In this document: positions 13,057 to 25,100 of the stretch, piece by piece
How positions within the stretch are numbered: the stretch's first letter is position 1
Layout of the letters: every line of letters starts with the position of its first letter
Assembly: GCF_031753505.1 (NCBI RefSeq)
Contig: NC_089683.1
Location: forward strand, 13,513,831-13,577,830
Direction: 5' to 3'
Source: Anomalospiza imberbis
Lineage: Eukaryota > Chordata > Aves > Passeriformes > Viduidae
DNA: 64,000 nucleotides
The notes under the pieces: model-generated
Databases searched by the model: none
What the model was told of the DNA's origin: nothing
The model's input: only the letters and a program-made list of their open reading frames with translations
Program-made: the position numbers and the translations under genes

Positions 13057-16000
13057 TTAACCAAATATAAGTGAATAATAATATAATCATACTGTGTTGA
13101 TATATAATATTTATATAACTGCATAATAATACCTGTAGGGATTCAAAGAGTAAGTCCTCTTTAGGATAGATAACAATTTGACCACACCATCTTTTTCAAT
13201 TTCTTTTTTTACATAGATAATAATATTGCTGATTTTTTGTGTAATTCTAGAATGCGAATCTGAATTATTCAAGGGTCCACAATTTAGGTCATCCTCTTAC
13301 TCATATCACTCAGGTCAATAGGCCACTATTTAGTGACTCTAGTATTTCCTTCAACAGTTTCCCCCCCCGCCCTTTTTTTTTAATGAAAGAGATAATGGTC
13401 ACAGTAAATTCAAATATGGCAAACATCACTTTTTACTGTATTTTTTCACCTACTCAGGCAACATGCTGCTCAATACCTACTTTTCACTTTATCCTGTTAG
13501 GCTTCAGAGGTGCATATATGCTCATATTCTGCTAAATAATAGAAATTACCAAGAAGTTGTGTCAAGAGTATGAACGAATCCATCTGAGGTGCCCAAAATA
13601 AGTAGAGTGTATAGCTAAAATCACTAGCATTGATGCAGCTATCTTCAAGAACCTATGATATACAAGAATTTAAATCTCACTCATAAATTATTGTTATGTA
13701 TGGACTTATGAAAACCATAAATCATAAATGAATACTTTAGTTTCATATTCTAATAAAAAGGAATTTTTAAATAGCATTTTCTTTTTCAACATGCTCAAAA
13801 CCAGGTTTGCAATCACATTTATCCATTCTTCAAATAAACTCTGGGTTTTACTTTCCCATGTACTGCACAGAGCATAAAACAGTTTACAAGCAAACAGGGT
13901 CTCTGATTTGATAATCAACCAAAGAAAGACAGAATCAAATTTCAGACTAAATAATTATCTAAAGATCCAAAAAAGATTGTTATTGGAAATCAGAATGAAA
14001 TTTATGCAGCTACAACAAGAGAAATACCACCTTTTTTTCAAATCAAGGGAATCTGACATATTTCTTATTAAAAACAAATTGGTGTGTAATTCCAGAATAC
14101 TATTGTTAATTTCACTTCTTGCTATGACATTTTGGCTATATTTGTTCTGCCTTGCAGAATGAAGCCTATTTAATGGAATGAGCATATACATTTTTCTCTC
14201 TGTTTTCTGTTGTTTTCATAGTAACATAACTCCAAATTCAAGGAAATGCGGTTCCTTTAATCTTTGTAACTAATGAAATGAAAGTATTCAATATGCATAT
14301 TACTGGTCTCACATCTATCACAATTTTATATTAAGATAGTATTTTTTTTTTCACAATCAGCTATGGAATTTCCCTAAATATATCATTCAGTTATTTACTT
14401 ACCAGCCTAGTATAATCAGTCAGATCAATTTCACATCTTAATATGTTATCCAACATCATTTGCAGTCTAATCTTTACAAGGGTGATAAGGAAAATCCAAT
14501 TTCCCAGACTTTATATGTTTGGGCTTTCAAAGTTTTACAAAAATGATTCCTATTCTATTGAATTTGATTTTTTGAGAGCCAACATAAGTAGAAATCTAGT
14601 TGTATAACAGAAATAGTCTTTCCATTTTCAGGTCGATTTTTCATATCCCACATATGAACTAAGGCACGAAAATCACCAAAGCACACCAGAAATTTTTTAA
14701 GCTACATATATTGGCTGCAAGTTTTGATTCCTTGAATATTTTGCTCTCAGACACCTTACATACTTCCACTTTACAATTTAATATTTATCCCTATTATTTT
14801 CACTCATACCTTTGAAGAATACGAATTAAATCCTCCAGAAGACAAACAGCAACAGACAATGATAACTGAGCATTTTCTGGTGAGAGGCATGTTAATAGTG
14901 CAAGTAGCTTTTTTTAATTATGGCTGATGGTTCATTGGCAGAAATCAGTCACTAGGTCCAAATTTCAGCAGCAAATGGAAGAGAAATCACTAACCTTCTC
15001 TCCATTGGATCTTTTGATTATTTTTCCAATACACCTGCTAAAAGATGAAGAACAATGTTCATAGGGAACACTCCTGCTTGCTGATAAAGGGAGGGTTTCA
15101 CCCTCTGTGGTTTCACTGGCAAATTGATCCGCGGTAACTCTCATAGGTTTGAAACAAGTTTTCTTTTTTGCAAGGCACATCTCTCTCCAGACCCCACTGC
15201 ACTCTACTATTGAAAACATTTTTGCTATCCCTGTAAATGCCATGAGAGCATAAGATTTTGATTTCTTTTGCCATTAAAAGAACATAAGTGTTTTGTGTGC
15301 ACTGCAGTTTTGGGAAGTAAGAATGAACAGGTGAAGAAGAATTGGGAAAAAAAAATAGCATTTCCCTTTTTAGACACAGCCAGATACAGCAAACTGTACA
15401 CTGCAGGACACAGCTGAGCCAATCCACAAAGTTTGTTACTGCTGTAAAAGAGCAATGGTTCCATCCCTTGTGAAAGGAATACCCACAGCTTACAACCACC
15501 ATATCTAGAACGACAAATCCCTAGAATTTTCTTAGAAGTTTTTGCTTCAAGTGACGTGAACTATTAAACTGTATAAGGAGGCATTGCCAAATATTTACGG
15601 ATAACACCTCAGCTCCATAGAACCTAGAAAACATTGTAATTTCTCTTGAGGAATAGAGGAATATCACATAAGAAAAGATAAATAATCCATGTAACAACTG
15701 TATTTTTGCATGTTACTTAATATAAAATATAAAATCTGTAGTATTATTATCTTAAGGAAATGTATGAATGAGAGAGGATCTGGAGTTCCAAGCACTTTAA
15801 CTCTTTTTGAATATTTTTCTCTATGCAGTTCAGCCTAATGCTGAAACTTCTGATAAAAATGAGAATCATAGCAATAAAACAGTACAACCTTTGTGTGTTT
15901 ATAGATATTTCTGGACAGAAATATCAAGTTATGTCACAACTACACTGAACACAGAATAAGATGAACTTGTCACAAGGCCCATGCTGACCACAGGACAGCA

Positions 16001-17493
16001 GAGAATAAATCAGCCAGAATGAAGAGTTAACACTATGGTGTTGCAACCCCATGGCAATAGTAAAAGTACATAGGAGAACTGGGTGCTTGTACCACTTAAA
16101 CCCTTAAATTTGGTATGACACAATCAGCTTTACCTCATTTTATTATCAACTGCAGATATACCACAACTATTAAACCCTACATCATGTGTATTCAAAAGTT
16201 TATGGTGCATAATCCCTCACTCCCCAGAAACATGAGGCTTATTCCTAGCTGCTGTGAAAACATAAAAATCAGAAACTCCTGAAGAAAACAAGTCATTTAT
16301 ACCAAGACCCAGTGAATAGGGCAGTGACAAGAGACAACCATGTCTTGGGAGATTTGATTCTGCGGCTGAAGATTAATCTAAAAGGTCTGGAGAAGTTTTG
16401 GAAACACACTCCTCTCCCCAAAAACCTTGCTAGTTAAGGTACCTTTATGGACTCACCTTGCTTCTATATTTTTAATATTCAGCACTTGGTCTCCATGTCT
16501 TCTGAAAGGGTAGAGATTTCAGTAGGTGGTTTAACATTAAAAATTAAAGTCAAAGCCTCACAGATCCAGTCTTTTATTTAAGACAACTGAAGGGACATAC
16601 CTTTTGTCTCATTTTCCTAGCAGTTCCCATACTTCTGGGCAGCCAGGATTTCAGTAGCTCAATTTGAGTCTATATACTTTGATGAGGCATTAAGGGCTAT
16701 GTAATAGCTTTCACAATGAGACTACAGTTTAAAGACATCTTTAAAATGCCACCTCCATACTTCAGTAACCACAGGAAAATAAGGTTTATAAGATCATTTT
16801 CCATTCATATGTAGAAGCAGGGGGCACTAAAGAAGATGGGACATTAGTTACTTCCAATATTTCCATTTAGTAGCCTATAAACTATAATACATTGAAAGCA
16901 TGGAGAAGATTAATTTCTCATGGAAGACTTTTTGAAAGGTTCTCTTACCCTCAAGACATAATGAAAAGTTATATTTTGTGTTCCTAACATATAAAAGTCT
17001 TTAAGATCTGTCAAATCCTGGCACACATCTGATGTGGGTAAAATCAAGACCACACAACAGCACGAAGTGCTCCCTGCCGTCCAGCAAAAGCTCACTTTGG
17101 CTAGGAACTGAGAATAGAATCTCAATCCAAAACTTACATACCAGCAGTAAATTCCTTTTTAACAAGGGAATTCTCTGAGGGCCACTTACTGTTTTCCTGT
17201 TTCTGCTTGGATGTTCAAAGGTCCATAAAACTGACCCAAGATCCCTGCTTTGAATATTTGAAAAGATTTCTTGCTTTTAAATCTGGAGTTTGAATGCTTT
17301 ACCTAACATTGCCAGCTCTGAGTGTTCAGAATTCATGAACTGAATCCCACTAAGCATAACAGGCTTTTAACAGTCATAAGAATTAAGTATAAGCAGCACA
17401 GCAAGTTTGGTGCTGTCGGTAGACTTAGTTGTTCACATTGCTATTTTCTCCAGTGCAAGAGTTAGAAAGTGTAACTTCAGCTGGAACACAGAA

Positions 17494-17544
17494 CTTGTCA
17501 TGAATTTCAAGACATGGATAAGTCTTGTCATGAATTCCAAGACA
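17494..17544. repeat. Spaced 21-bp direct repeat
   Basis: A 21-bp unit beginning cttgtcatgaatt and ending caagaca occurs at 17494-17514 and 17524-17544, with one difference (tttc versus ttcc). The period is 30 bp. Confidence 0.85.
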
Positions 17545-18546
17545 AAATCTTTACATGATTCCGCATGAGGGTGTCAGTCATCACTAAAAGGTAAATGCAC
17601 TTTTCCCCAGAAGATTAGAAAAGCTTATACTCTTTTCAATTGTAGTACCAAAATGGATTTTTAGTTTCAGTCCCTGTGAGGATTACTATCTGAAAATCAC
17701 TTCAGAACAGTTTGTCCCTCACTTAGCTAATAACATCGGTGATCCATAGTAAGATACACAATTTGAAAAGCCATGAAGAATATGGTACACTCTAATTGCC
17801 TCTTGACTGCAGGTAGGTTATTGAATAGGCAAAATCAATTTTATATACAGTGAGCAGGCTTGGAATTAAGCCAGTCTTATTGAAGAGCTGGTCAAAAGTA
17901 ATTTACAATAGAAGAGTTTTACTTCAGATAATGCTAATTTGCCCATTGCACCTTAACTCCCAGTCAAGACTGTCTGGTTTTCTGAAAACCTACCCAAAAA
18001 TAAATATAAGCTGCAGAACCAATCTAACATACATTCTATATAGATCACTAGGGGGAATTAAAATTTTCATCATTTCAATGTACTTACTGCTTTGTTATTA
18101 TAGGCAATAATAATAATAATAGGCAATGAGTGAATAACAGGCAATGAGTGCACCCTTAGGTCTTTGTCAGTAGTCTTGTCTTTGGGTCTTGCCTTCCTAC
18201 TATGTTCTTTTTGCAAAGAAACATATTATACAATTCTTCTGATATATATGTTCAGAAATATATGTTCCAGAAAACCTGTTGTTAAAATTATCAGTTTTAT
18301 TCATATGGCTTACAAGAAAAGTGATTCTCTTCTCCCCCCACCCCCACTCTCCAAACAAAACCAAAAACAAATCCAGAAGAAAACACCATAGGGCTTCCTA
18401 AATGAGACAAACAGGATTTAGAAAGGAGATACTTATGTGAGATGTATGCCCTGCCTTAAAAAAAAAAAAAATCTTAAATTCTCTATCTCACTGTTTGTGC
18501 TTTTTTAAACCATTCCTCTTAGCTCAGTAGAAATGCATCTCCAAAT

Positions 18547-18551
18547 AGGGA
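18547..18551. repeat. Target-site duplication, left copy (AGGGA)
   Basis: The pentamer aggga directly abuts the TG that opens the LTR and is repeated exactly at 19933-19937 after its closing CA. A 5-bp duplication is typical of ERVL (class III) integration. Confidence 0.85.
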
Positions 18552-18889
18552 TGTCGTGGTTTGACATGGAAGTGATTTTTTTTTTTTTCAGGAAGTTGGG
18601 TCAAACCAATCAGTGGTCAAGTTTGGATATTGGCACCTGGAGTGACCACTGAAGATAGGGATACGCCTCTGAGAACACAGGGGGTTAAAAGCAAGAACTC
18701 CCAAGAGCTCGCTCTCTTTGGTTCCGGTCAAGGTGCTGTGCAGACCTCCCCTGCCCAGCCATGGGGCTGGGTGGGGGAGGGGAAGCCATGAGGCCTGGTT
18801 GAGGTGAGCCGAGGGGTAGAAGGACTGGAACCGAGCCAGCTCCTGTGGACGGAAGGGTGGAGAGAAGCGGAGATGTCTTTGTCACCCCA

Positions 18890-18904
18890 CCCCCCCCCCC
18901 CCCC
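18890..18904 (+). repeat. Poly-C run (C15) inside LTR
   Basis: Fifteen consecutive C lie within the ERVL-like LTR. The complementary G run could support G-quadruplex or i-motif structure, and sequencing length errors are likely here. Confidence 0.9.
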
Positions 18905-19130
18905 AGAGGGAAGAGATAGAGAGTCCGGACAGTACCTGTAACTTTGCCGGCGCAGAGGAGAAGGAGGGGGGGGGAAGGCACCCAGCCTTGGCCTTGGGAA
19001 TCGGCTGCTGGGCAGAGATATCAGCCGTCCAGGGAATCTGAGCTTTTAACCCTTTCCTGAGAAACGAAGGCTTTGTAAAATATTACTCCTCCTTGATTTG
19101 AAGTAGAAGAGAGACAGTCTGGGATCCGAA

Positions 19131-19412
19131 ATGATGGAAGAAGAAATTCTCGAGTTAGAAGGAGATGATGGAGTGGTTTGTGGCTGGACTTCTCTTGTTA
19201 GCCATAGACTGAACCAAATTTTCCTAACAAAAGCTGCACTTAGGGTGGTGCGTTGGTGTGCCAGGAGACGTTTCAGTGATTACCAGCAGAAGAGTAGAGA
19301 GAAGGTGTGGAGAAGCCCTCTATCTTCAAGGAAGAAGAAGAGGAGCAGAAAACCTCTGTTCTTGGACCCTCAGCCCCAGGGGAAAATGGGGGGGACTGTA
19401 GTCCCAAAATGA
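19131..19412 (+). other. 93-codon open frame within the LTR, coding status doubtful
   Basis: An ATG-started frame of 93 codons lies inside the ERVL-like LTR. Its start is acidic (EEEILELEGDD). The rest is basic, with an arginine/lysine-rich segment near residues 45-75 that includes KKKRSRK, which resembles a nuclear-localisation signal. I recognise no protein family. LTRs are usually noncoding, and a 93-codon frame in GC-rich DNA can arise by chance. Conservation of the frame in other copies of the same LTR would be needed to call it a gene. Confidence 0.2.
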
Positions 19413-19802
19413 GAAACTGAACTGTTGTCTCTTTTGGTCCACGGCAAAGCATCCTTAAAAGAGCCCTATGAGCCGGCTGTCCATGCACGGTGGTGAGAGC
19501 ACTGTGACATGGAAAGGAGAGTGTCACCATGGCAAATTTTCTCCGGGCAGTTGCCATGTGTGACATGGAAACACAAGGGTGGCAATTGTGTTTCCTAGAG
19601 GGGGGGTCTGTGGCACAAAAGAGACTCCTGTCTCCCTTGAAAGACTGAGTATTTGAATATCTGAAGGGTAGCAACTTGATCAGGATCCTGGGTAGTGTCT
19701 CACTGTTAAGTTTGTTTAGAAATTAGGTGGGAGGAGGAGGGGTGTTTTAGAAAGTCTTCATCCAGGATTTAGTGTTTGTAGTTTTTCTAGTAATAGTAGT
19801 TT

Positions 19803-19808
19803 AATAAA
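19803..19808 (+). promoter_or_regulatory. LTR polyadenylation signal AATAAA
   Basis: A canonical AATAAA in the last tenth of the ERVL-like LTR, followed by a T/G-rich stretch (gttctttcctttgtt). It sets the LTR orientation as plus and would be the R-region polyadenylation signal. Confidence 0.65.
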
Positions 19809-19932
19809 GTTCTTTCCTTTGTTACTAAGATGGGCCTGCTCTGCTCTGTTCCTGATCACATCTCACAGCAATTATTTAGAAAAGTATATTTTCATGGGGG
19901 CGCTGGCATCGCGCCAGTGTCAAACCATGACA

Positions 19933-19937
19933 AGGGA
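19933..19937. repeat. Target-site duplication, right copy (AGGGA)
   Basis: Exact copy of 18547-18551, directly after the closing CA of the LTR. Confidence 0.85.
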
Positions 19938-21929
19938 ATATGCTATATAAACTAGTATATATTTGAGAAGTTAAATTAATTTTGAGGATTTCAGATCAGG
20001 ATTTGAAGTTTCAATAAAATTTCAATAAAAGCCAGGTTCTGGAAATTCACCTTCAGGTTTATTATTATTATTATTTTATTCTTATATTAAGTGATTATCC
20101 CATTTCTGATATTTAAACTTTGTATAGCCCATCTGAATAAGACTTCCCAAAAGGTTTTGTAATCTCCAATAAGCAAATTGAGTAATAAAAGAGTTAATTT
20201 CTGTGACAATTGTGAAGAGTTTTTTGCAGCTTTCTGAAAGTTTTAATTGTGTTTTTTTATAGTCTTTACCATTTTTATATGCATGTATGTGTCTGTTATT
20301 ATCTGATGCCATATAATTTATTATATAACTTATGCATTTATGTATAGTTATTGCACTTTCCTAAGTTTTTTTTGGTTTTTTTTGTTTGTTATTTTTAATT
20401 GCTCCTGTAAGACAATTTTTTTTTTGTTTTGGTTTTTTGTTTTTTTTTAATTGGTCCTGTAAGACAATAAAATCTTATAATGTATAAAATACTGTGTACA
20501 AAGAGCAGCATACCTGGTAACACCAAGATATTTTTATACAAGATAGTTTGGAATTGGTAGAATTCTCAAAACTACTTCAGCTGTATAATTAAAAACAAGA
20601 AAAATCTGATTTTCAGGCAAACCTATTTTCCCCAAGAAAAATTTTCTGAGCTCATAGCTTATGGCTGGTATTGTTGCAAGAAGATATGAAATGGTGCAAC
20701 TATCAATCCATACCTGTCCTGTGCAGACGGCATAACCATCTTGCAAAAGCCAAAGAAATTTCATGCTTCAACATAATATGACATATTTTGCATTACATGT
20801 AATAAGGACTCATTTTGTACATCACAAGCAGCGATTCCCCAGATGGATGAGATGGTGTGTCTCAACAAATTTGCAAATAACAAGTATTTAACTAGTTTCC
20901 TATAATAAATATGGCTGCTGTATGATGTAGAAACATAAACCCACAGTTTTCCTTTAAAGGATTGCAAAAAGTCAGTTCAATTTTAAAACATGAATAAAAG
21001 GAGACATTTATTTTCACTACAAATTCTGTTACAAGAAAGATGCTATTATCTTTTCCATAATAAAGATGTTGATTTTGTAGTATGGATAATTTTACTCAAT
21101 AAAAACCCCACTAATGGATTCTCGTGATATGAAACATTAAAAAGTGTGCGCTGTATTAAGAAAAACTCAATGTTTACCAGTGATTTCATTTTTAATATTG
21201 TATCTCATGAACCAAAAATAATTAAATATTATGAAGCAAACCTTTAAAAACATTTCTTAAGACAGATATTTTCAGGGATATTTTTGAAGCCATGAAAGTC
21301 TGTTGTTGCAAAAAATACATTTCATTAAGACCTGTGATAAGCTGCATGCATTTTCTTCTCTTTAATCTCTACTGATGTAGTAGATGACAATGATTTCTTC
21401 TAGAACTGGGTGCAGTTATCCAATAATTGATCTGTCAAATTCCCCAAGTATCTCATTCATGATATACACTCCCATAATTAATTATCTGGGGATAGACCAA
21501 GGGAGACGATTCAAACCTACATTAGCTCTGAGTAAGTCGTTGCTGTCTACTTGAAAGACTGCATTTTAAGGAAGTCTTTCATATATTTATCTAAGGAGAG
21601 GGGTATTCCAGAGGGAAGATATCCACATCTTCTGGCAGCCACACTTAATGTGATTAGTACTTCTCTTCTTCCACCGTTCCAGTGGGGTTACTGCCAGAGG
21701 AAGGTTATAATTAAGACTAAACCAGGACACTATAGCTGTAAATTATTCTGACTTGTTTAGGTGAGTTTATGCTTCTTATCATATCCTTAAGCAAAATTTG
21801 ACTAAAATTGTATCTGTAGCATCAGTCTTTGAAAACATAATTTCCTCGTATTTATTTTTTTTTTTTTGCTGTGAATAGATAATAAGTCTTAATATGCATC
21901 TGGACAAATATTCAGTGTGATGAAGTGAA
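19938..21929. other. AT-rich noncoding DNA
   Basis: No gene or named mobile element is seen. It contains a short TTA/TTAT run near 20059-20078 and the T-rich duplication at 20366-20468. Open frames do not exceed about 76 codons. Confidence 0.65.
20366..20468. repeat. Two-copy T/G-rich tandem duplication (~52 bp)
   Basis: The segment from tttttaattgctcctgtaag on (20392-20416) is repeated at 20444-20468 with one base change (gctcc versus ggtcc). Both copies are preceded by T-runs broken by GG and G, giving a period of 52 bp. It looks like a local duplication whose T-runs have since changed length. Confidence 0.8.
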
Positions 21930-22190
21930 AGATTTGTGCCTGACAGACTTGGTGATCTTCTCCCCAAAGAGTTGAAGTGTTGGTGGATAAAGGAAGAGCA
22001 ACTAATATCTTCTACCTGGACTTGTGCAGAGCTCTTGGCACTGTCCCACATGACAGCCTCATCTTTAAACTGAAGAGACATGGGTTTGATGAATGAACCA
22101 CTGAGTGGATGGTGGATGAGGAATATTCTAGATGTTTGTACTCATGCAGTTGTGGTCAACATCTCAATGTCCATGTGGAGACCAGTTATA
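21930..22190 (+). pseudogene. CR1 LINE ORF2 fragment (reverse transcriptase core), dead
   Basis: Forward translation around 21974-22092 reads VDKGRATNIFYLDLCRALGT followed by VPHDSLIFKLKRHGFDE and then a stop. I recognise this as the CR1 reverse-transcriptase region around catalytic motif A, whose usual form is VDKGRA..IVYLDFSKAFDTV. The motif-A aspartate in YLD is kept. A TGA interrupts the frame soon after HGFDE, at the position where intact copies read on into a tryptophan-rich stretch, and the fragment ends near the VTSGVPQG region without reaching the YADD box. Only ~260 bp remain of a ~4.5-kb element, so it is an old, truncated, inactive copy. Confidence 0.85.
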
Positions 22191-25100
22191 GGTGAACAAT
22201 ATAAAAATATTGCCTTGTATCTTCAAAACATATACTAAATAAAAAAGGTACCATTGTGAATGGCTTAATAATAAACCATGCTTAGCACCTCAAGATATCT
22301 ATGCTCTGGAGAAAGGGAAAATGCATAAATTTGCTTCACATATAATTTTCTAAGAAAAAATGAAGGCAGAAATTTAAACTGTTAGCATTTTATGTTCAGC
22401 TGTTTTTGTGTCTTATACCCATCAACACTAAAACAAGAAGAAAGTATCTGTTTTGGTGACATTCTGAATTCAGTCACTGGAGGACCCATTAGAAAAATGA
22501 AACATCCCTTCACTATTTTATTTCTTTTCCTGTCTATAGAATACAGATTTCTATTAATTGCAAATTGCTACTCCATGAATGTGGTAGTTCAGGATCTTAG
22601 AATCACTTTCTGCTGAAAACATTGAGCAGATTAGTACAAAGTTCAATTTTTGTCTATCTGATCATGAGAATTGCAAATTGATTTGGAAAAAGTACACATA
22701 ACTGTTTAAAGGAGATATAAATAAATTTTAAAAATACTCATAGAAAAATAACAAGACAGCCCTTACAGAAACAGATTTAAAAGCAGACTTTATAAAATGT
22801 AAATTTTGTAAAAAATCTGATGTGAAAATAAACATAAAATGAATCAAGTTTTCTTCCATTATTTTAACATCCTTTCTATCACTTGGTAGCTTCTATAGTA
22901 ACAAACTGCTTCTGACTGCAGATGATAGGATTGTTTTCAGTTTCCAAGCATGGAAGAAGTAGGTAATAGATCTCTCAACTAGTGTGGGTTTGTATTGCAA
23001 TCTAACATGGCTCTTGAAACAAACACCTGTTATTTGTCTGTTCTATGTGCTATGTGACATCCTGTAAATTTTATTTGTCATTTGGGAAAAAAGTTTTGCC
23101 CATCAGTTGCTGAGAAGGAAAAATATCTACTTGGACTGTGAGGACTAGGAAGGCCACTACTGCTCTGATCCAAAGTGGCATATTTTTCATGATCTGTTTT
23201 AGATTTATCCTCTTCCTTTGAAGGAAATGTTACAATGTCATAAAATACCACAATCTTTCTACAAACTGTCACTACAAACCACTGCACCATTTTTAGTACC
23301 AACAAACCTAATATATACACAGAGGGATATCAGCAAAGGCTGTTGTCTTTAGAAGTATTTATTAATTAATGAATCGACAAGCATCATGAAAAACAGGGTA
23401 CTAAAATAGCAGAGGTCTGTACATGGCATTCATAACTTCTTTTTGTCTTCTTTTTTTGGTATTTTTGTGGGATTTTTTTTTTTTTGGTTGATGTTTTTGG
23501 TGATTTTCTGGGGGGTGTTTTTGCCAGCAGCTATTTTTATGGTAGCAGATTTTCATTCTTACGCAGAGCAGTTTAAATAGATTTTTTGATTTCTGGACAG
23601 AAAATAATGGTGTCTGTGATATTTGAAAGAGACTTGAACAGTCAAAGAATAACTACCTGAAGTGGCACCAAACAGTAAAATAGAGACATCCTGCTCTTTT
23701 TAGAAGGAAGGAATAGCTAAGGACTAATGACTTCGCCAAAATTTTTAACAGATTTCAAACAGCTTTAACAGATTATCTGTAATTAAAGATGATTAGGACT
23801 GGAATCCAGACAGCAATAGCCCTAAATGCTTTTCATAGCATTTAGCTGAAGTCAGAAGTATGAAAATGTGGCAGAATTTCTACAGATTTCAACATGGTCA
23901 GAACTTATAGACAGTATGAGAGCTACATTAATTATGTATGTAAAGCAGTTACTCACACCACAAAGCATGGGAGGCTCATTGCTCTGCTAAGGAAACCTGT
24001 GTAAGTGTTAACAGTGGCTTGAATTGTGATGTACAGAGTAATGTTGTGACATTCCCAACAACCCAAAAGACACTTCCAAGGATGGAAGGTCTTTTTTGAT
24101 AAAGAACATCAAAAGACTTTCAAGAATGATATTAAAGTCCATAACCTTTGATTCTTTAGAAATAATTTTTGACACTGTTAGACATCAGAGCAGAGCTCTT
24201 TTGTGTTTATTCCTAAGCCATGCACCCAAAATGGAAGTACAGAAAATGGTCACTCTTGACAATGTTGATTCATTTATTTCCCACAGTTTCTGTCATGTAC
24301 AGAAGCCTGAGGTGAGTGAGATTATTTTGTTTGGTGAGATGAGATTATATTGGTTGGTGAGATGAGATTTTGTTTGGTAAGAGATGACATTATGTTGCAA
24401 TCAAAAAATATATGTGTTCTTACCTCATTTAAAAAGGCAATGAAGACCTGCATCTCATACAAATAAAATTTTGTCCAGGTCAGTGTATTAATGGATGACC
24501 TGCTCATCCTTGAACTGTTGCCGTTCACCATGTGTTATGCTACTCTAAATCGTCATCTGTTTCATTTTATATTAATATATTGGACTATGAAGCATGACAT
24601 TTCAAGCCTCTGATGCACATTTCTTGTCAGAATTAACTTCAGCAGCTCAAGAGGTCACTGTTTGCCCAGCTGGAAGAGGCAGTCTGCTCAGACACCACAA
24701 TGAAAGCTGACAGAAACCATGAATCATTATACCCACATGTCAACCCTGTTTCATTTTCTGAAATGGCCTGGAGGCATTCTCACAATACAGCATAGCAAAG
24801 ATGCTGCCTTCTAGGTGAATCTGTTACAGCAAAGTCAAACTTCTAGTTTGCACCACTGGTGAAGGTGATCTCAAGTGAACAACTTTCTCTTGAAAGTCTG
24901 ATAGAATTCCTCTATTTCCAGATACAACAGGTTTACAGCTTAGAAAGTCTCAACAGGTTGTGCTGTGATGAAGGTTTGAGTTCTCAACTGAGATAATTTT
25001 TCTTTTGCATGGTTGAGATATAGTCCAAGATGGAACAGAGAGTGTCCTTCAATACGTGGTAGTTAACAGTAATCAGAGGCAGCTAGAAAATCAGGAAGAC

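Larger units (their letters stand above)
1..18546. other. AT-rich noncoding DNA, no gene recognised
   Basis: I see no recognisable exon, RNA gene or full mobile element here. The sequence is strongly AT-rich with many short A or T runs. Open frames are short (the longest is 129 codons on the minus strand near 15113-15502), carry no motif I recognise, and overlap other chance frames. Small tandem duplications inside it are listed separately. A short stretch near 4110-4250 has an AATAAA followed by GC-richer sequence and could be very old LTR or transcript-end debris, but I cannot name it. Intron and intergenic desert are equally possible. Conserved noncoding elements cannot be judged from one sequence. 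Confidence 0.7.
18552..19932 (+). mobile_element. ERVL-like solo LTR, 1381 bp, with intact ends
   Basis: The element opens with tgtcgtggtttgacat and closes with gtgtcaaaccatgaca. These ends are imperfect inverted repeats (14 of 16 bases pair), and the TG...CA termini are those of a retroviral LTR. Exact 5-bp duplications (aggga) flank it. An AATAAA at 19803-19808, in the downstream part as expected for R/U5, sets the plus orientation. The closing ~30 bases (a ggcgctggcat stretch, then caaaccatgaca) resemble the ends of avian ERVL LTRs as I remember them. It is GC-richer than its surroundings and has a 15-base C run at 18890-18904. No second LTR or gag-pol is present, so it is a solo LTR left by LTR-LTR recombination. 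At ~1.4 kb it is long for an LTR, so a nested insertion or a non-autonomous element is possible. The exact subfamily is not assigned. Confidence 0.85.

Noticed and set aside
15113..15502. Minus-strand 129-codon frame, cysteine-rich start
   Set aside because: Overlaps two other frames on the same strand and shows no cysteine pattern of a known family.
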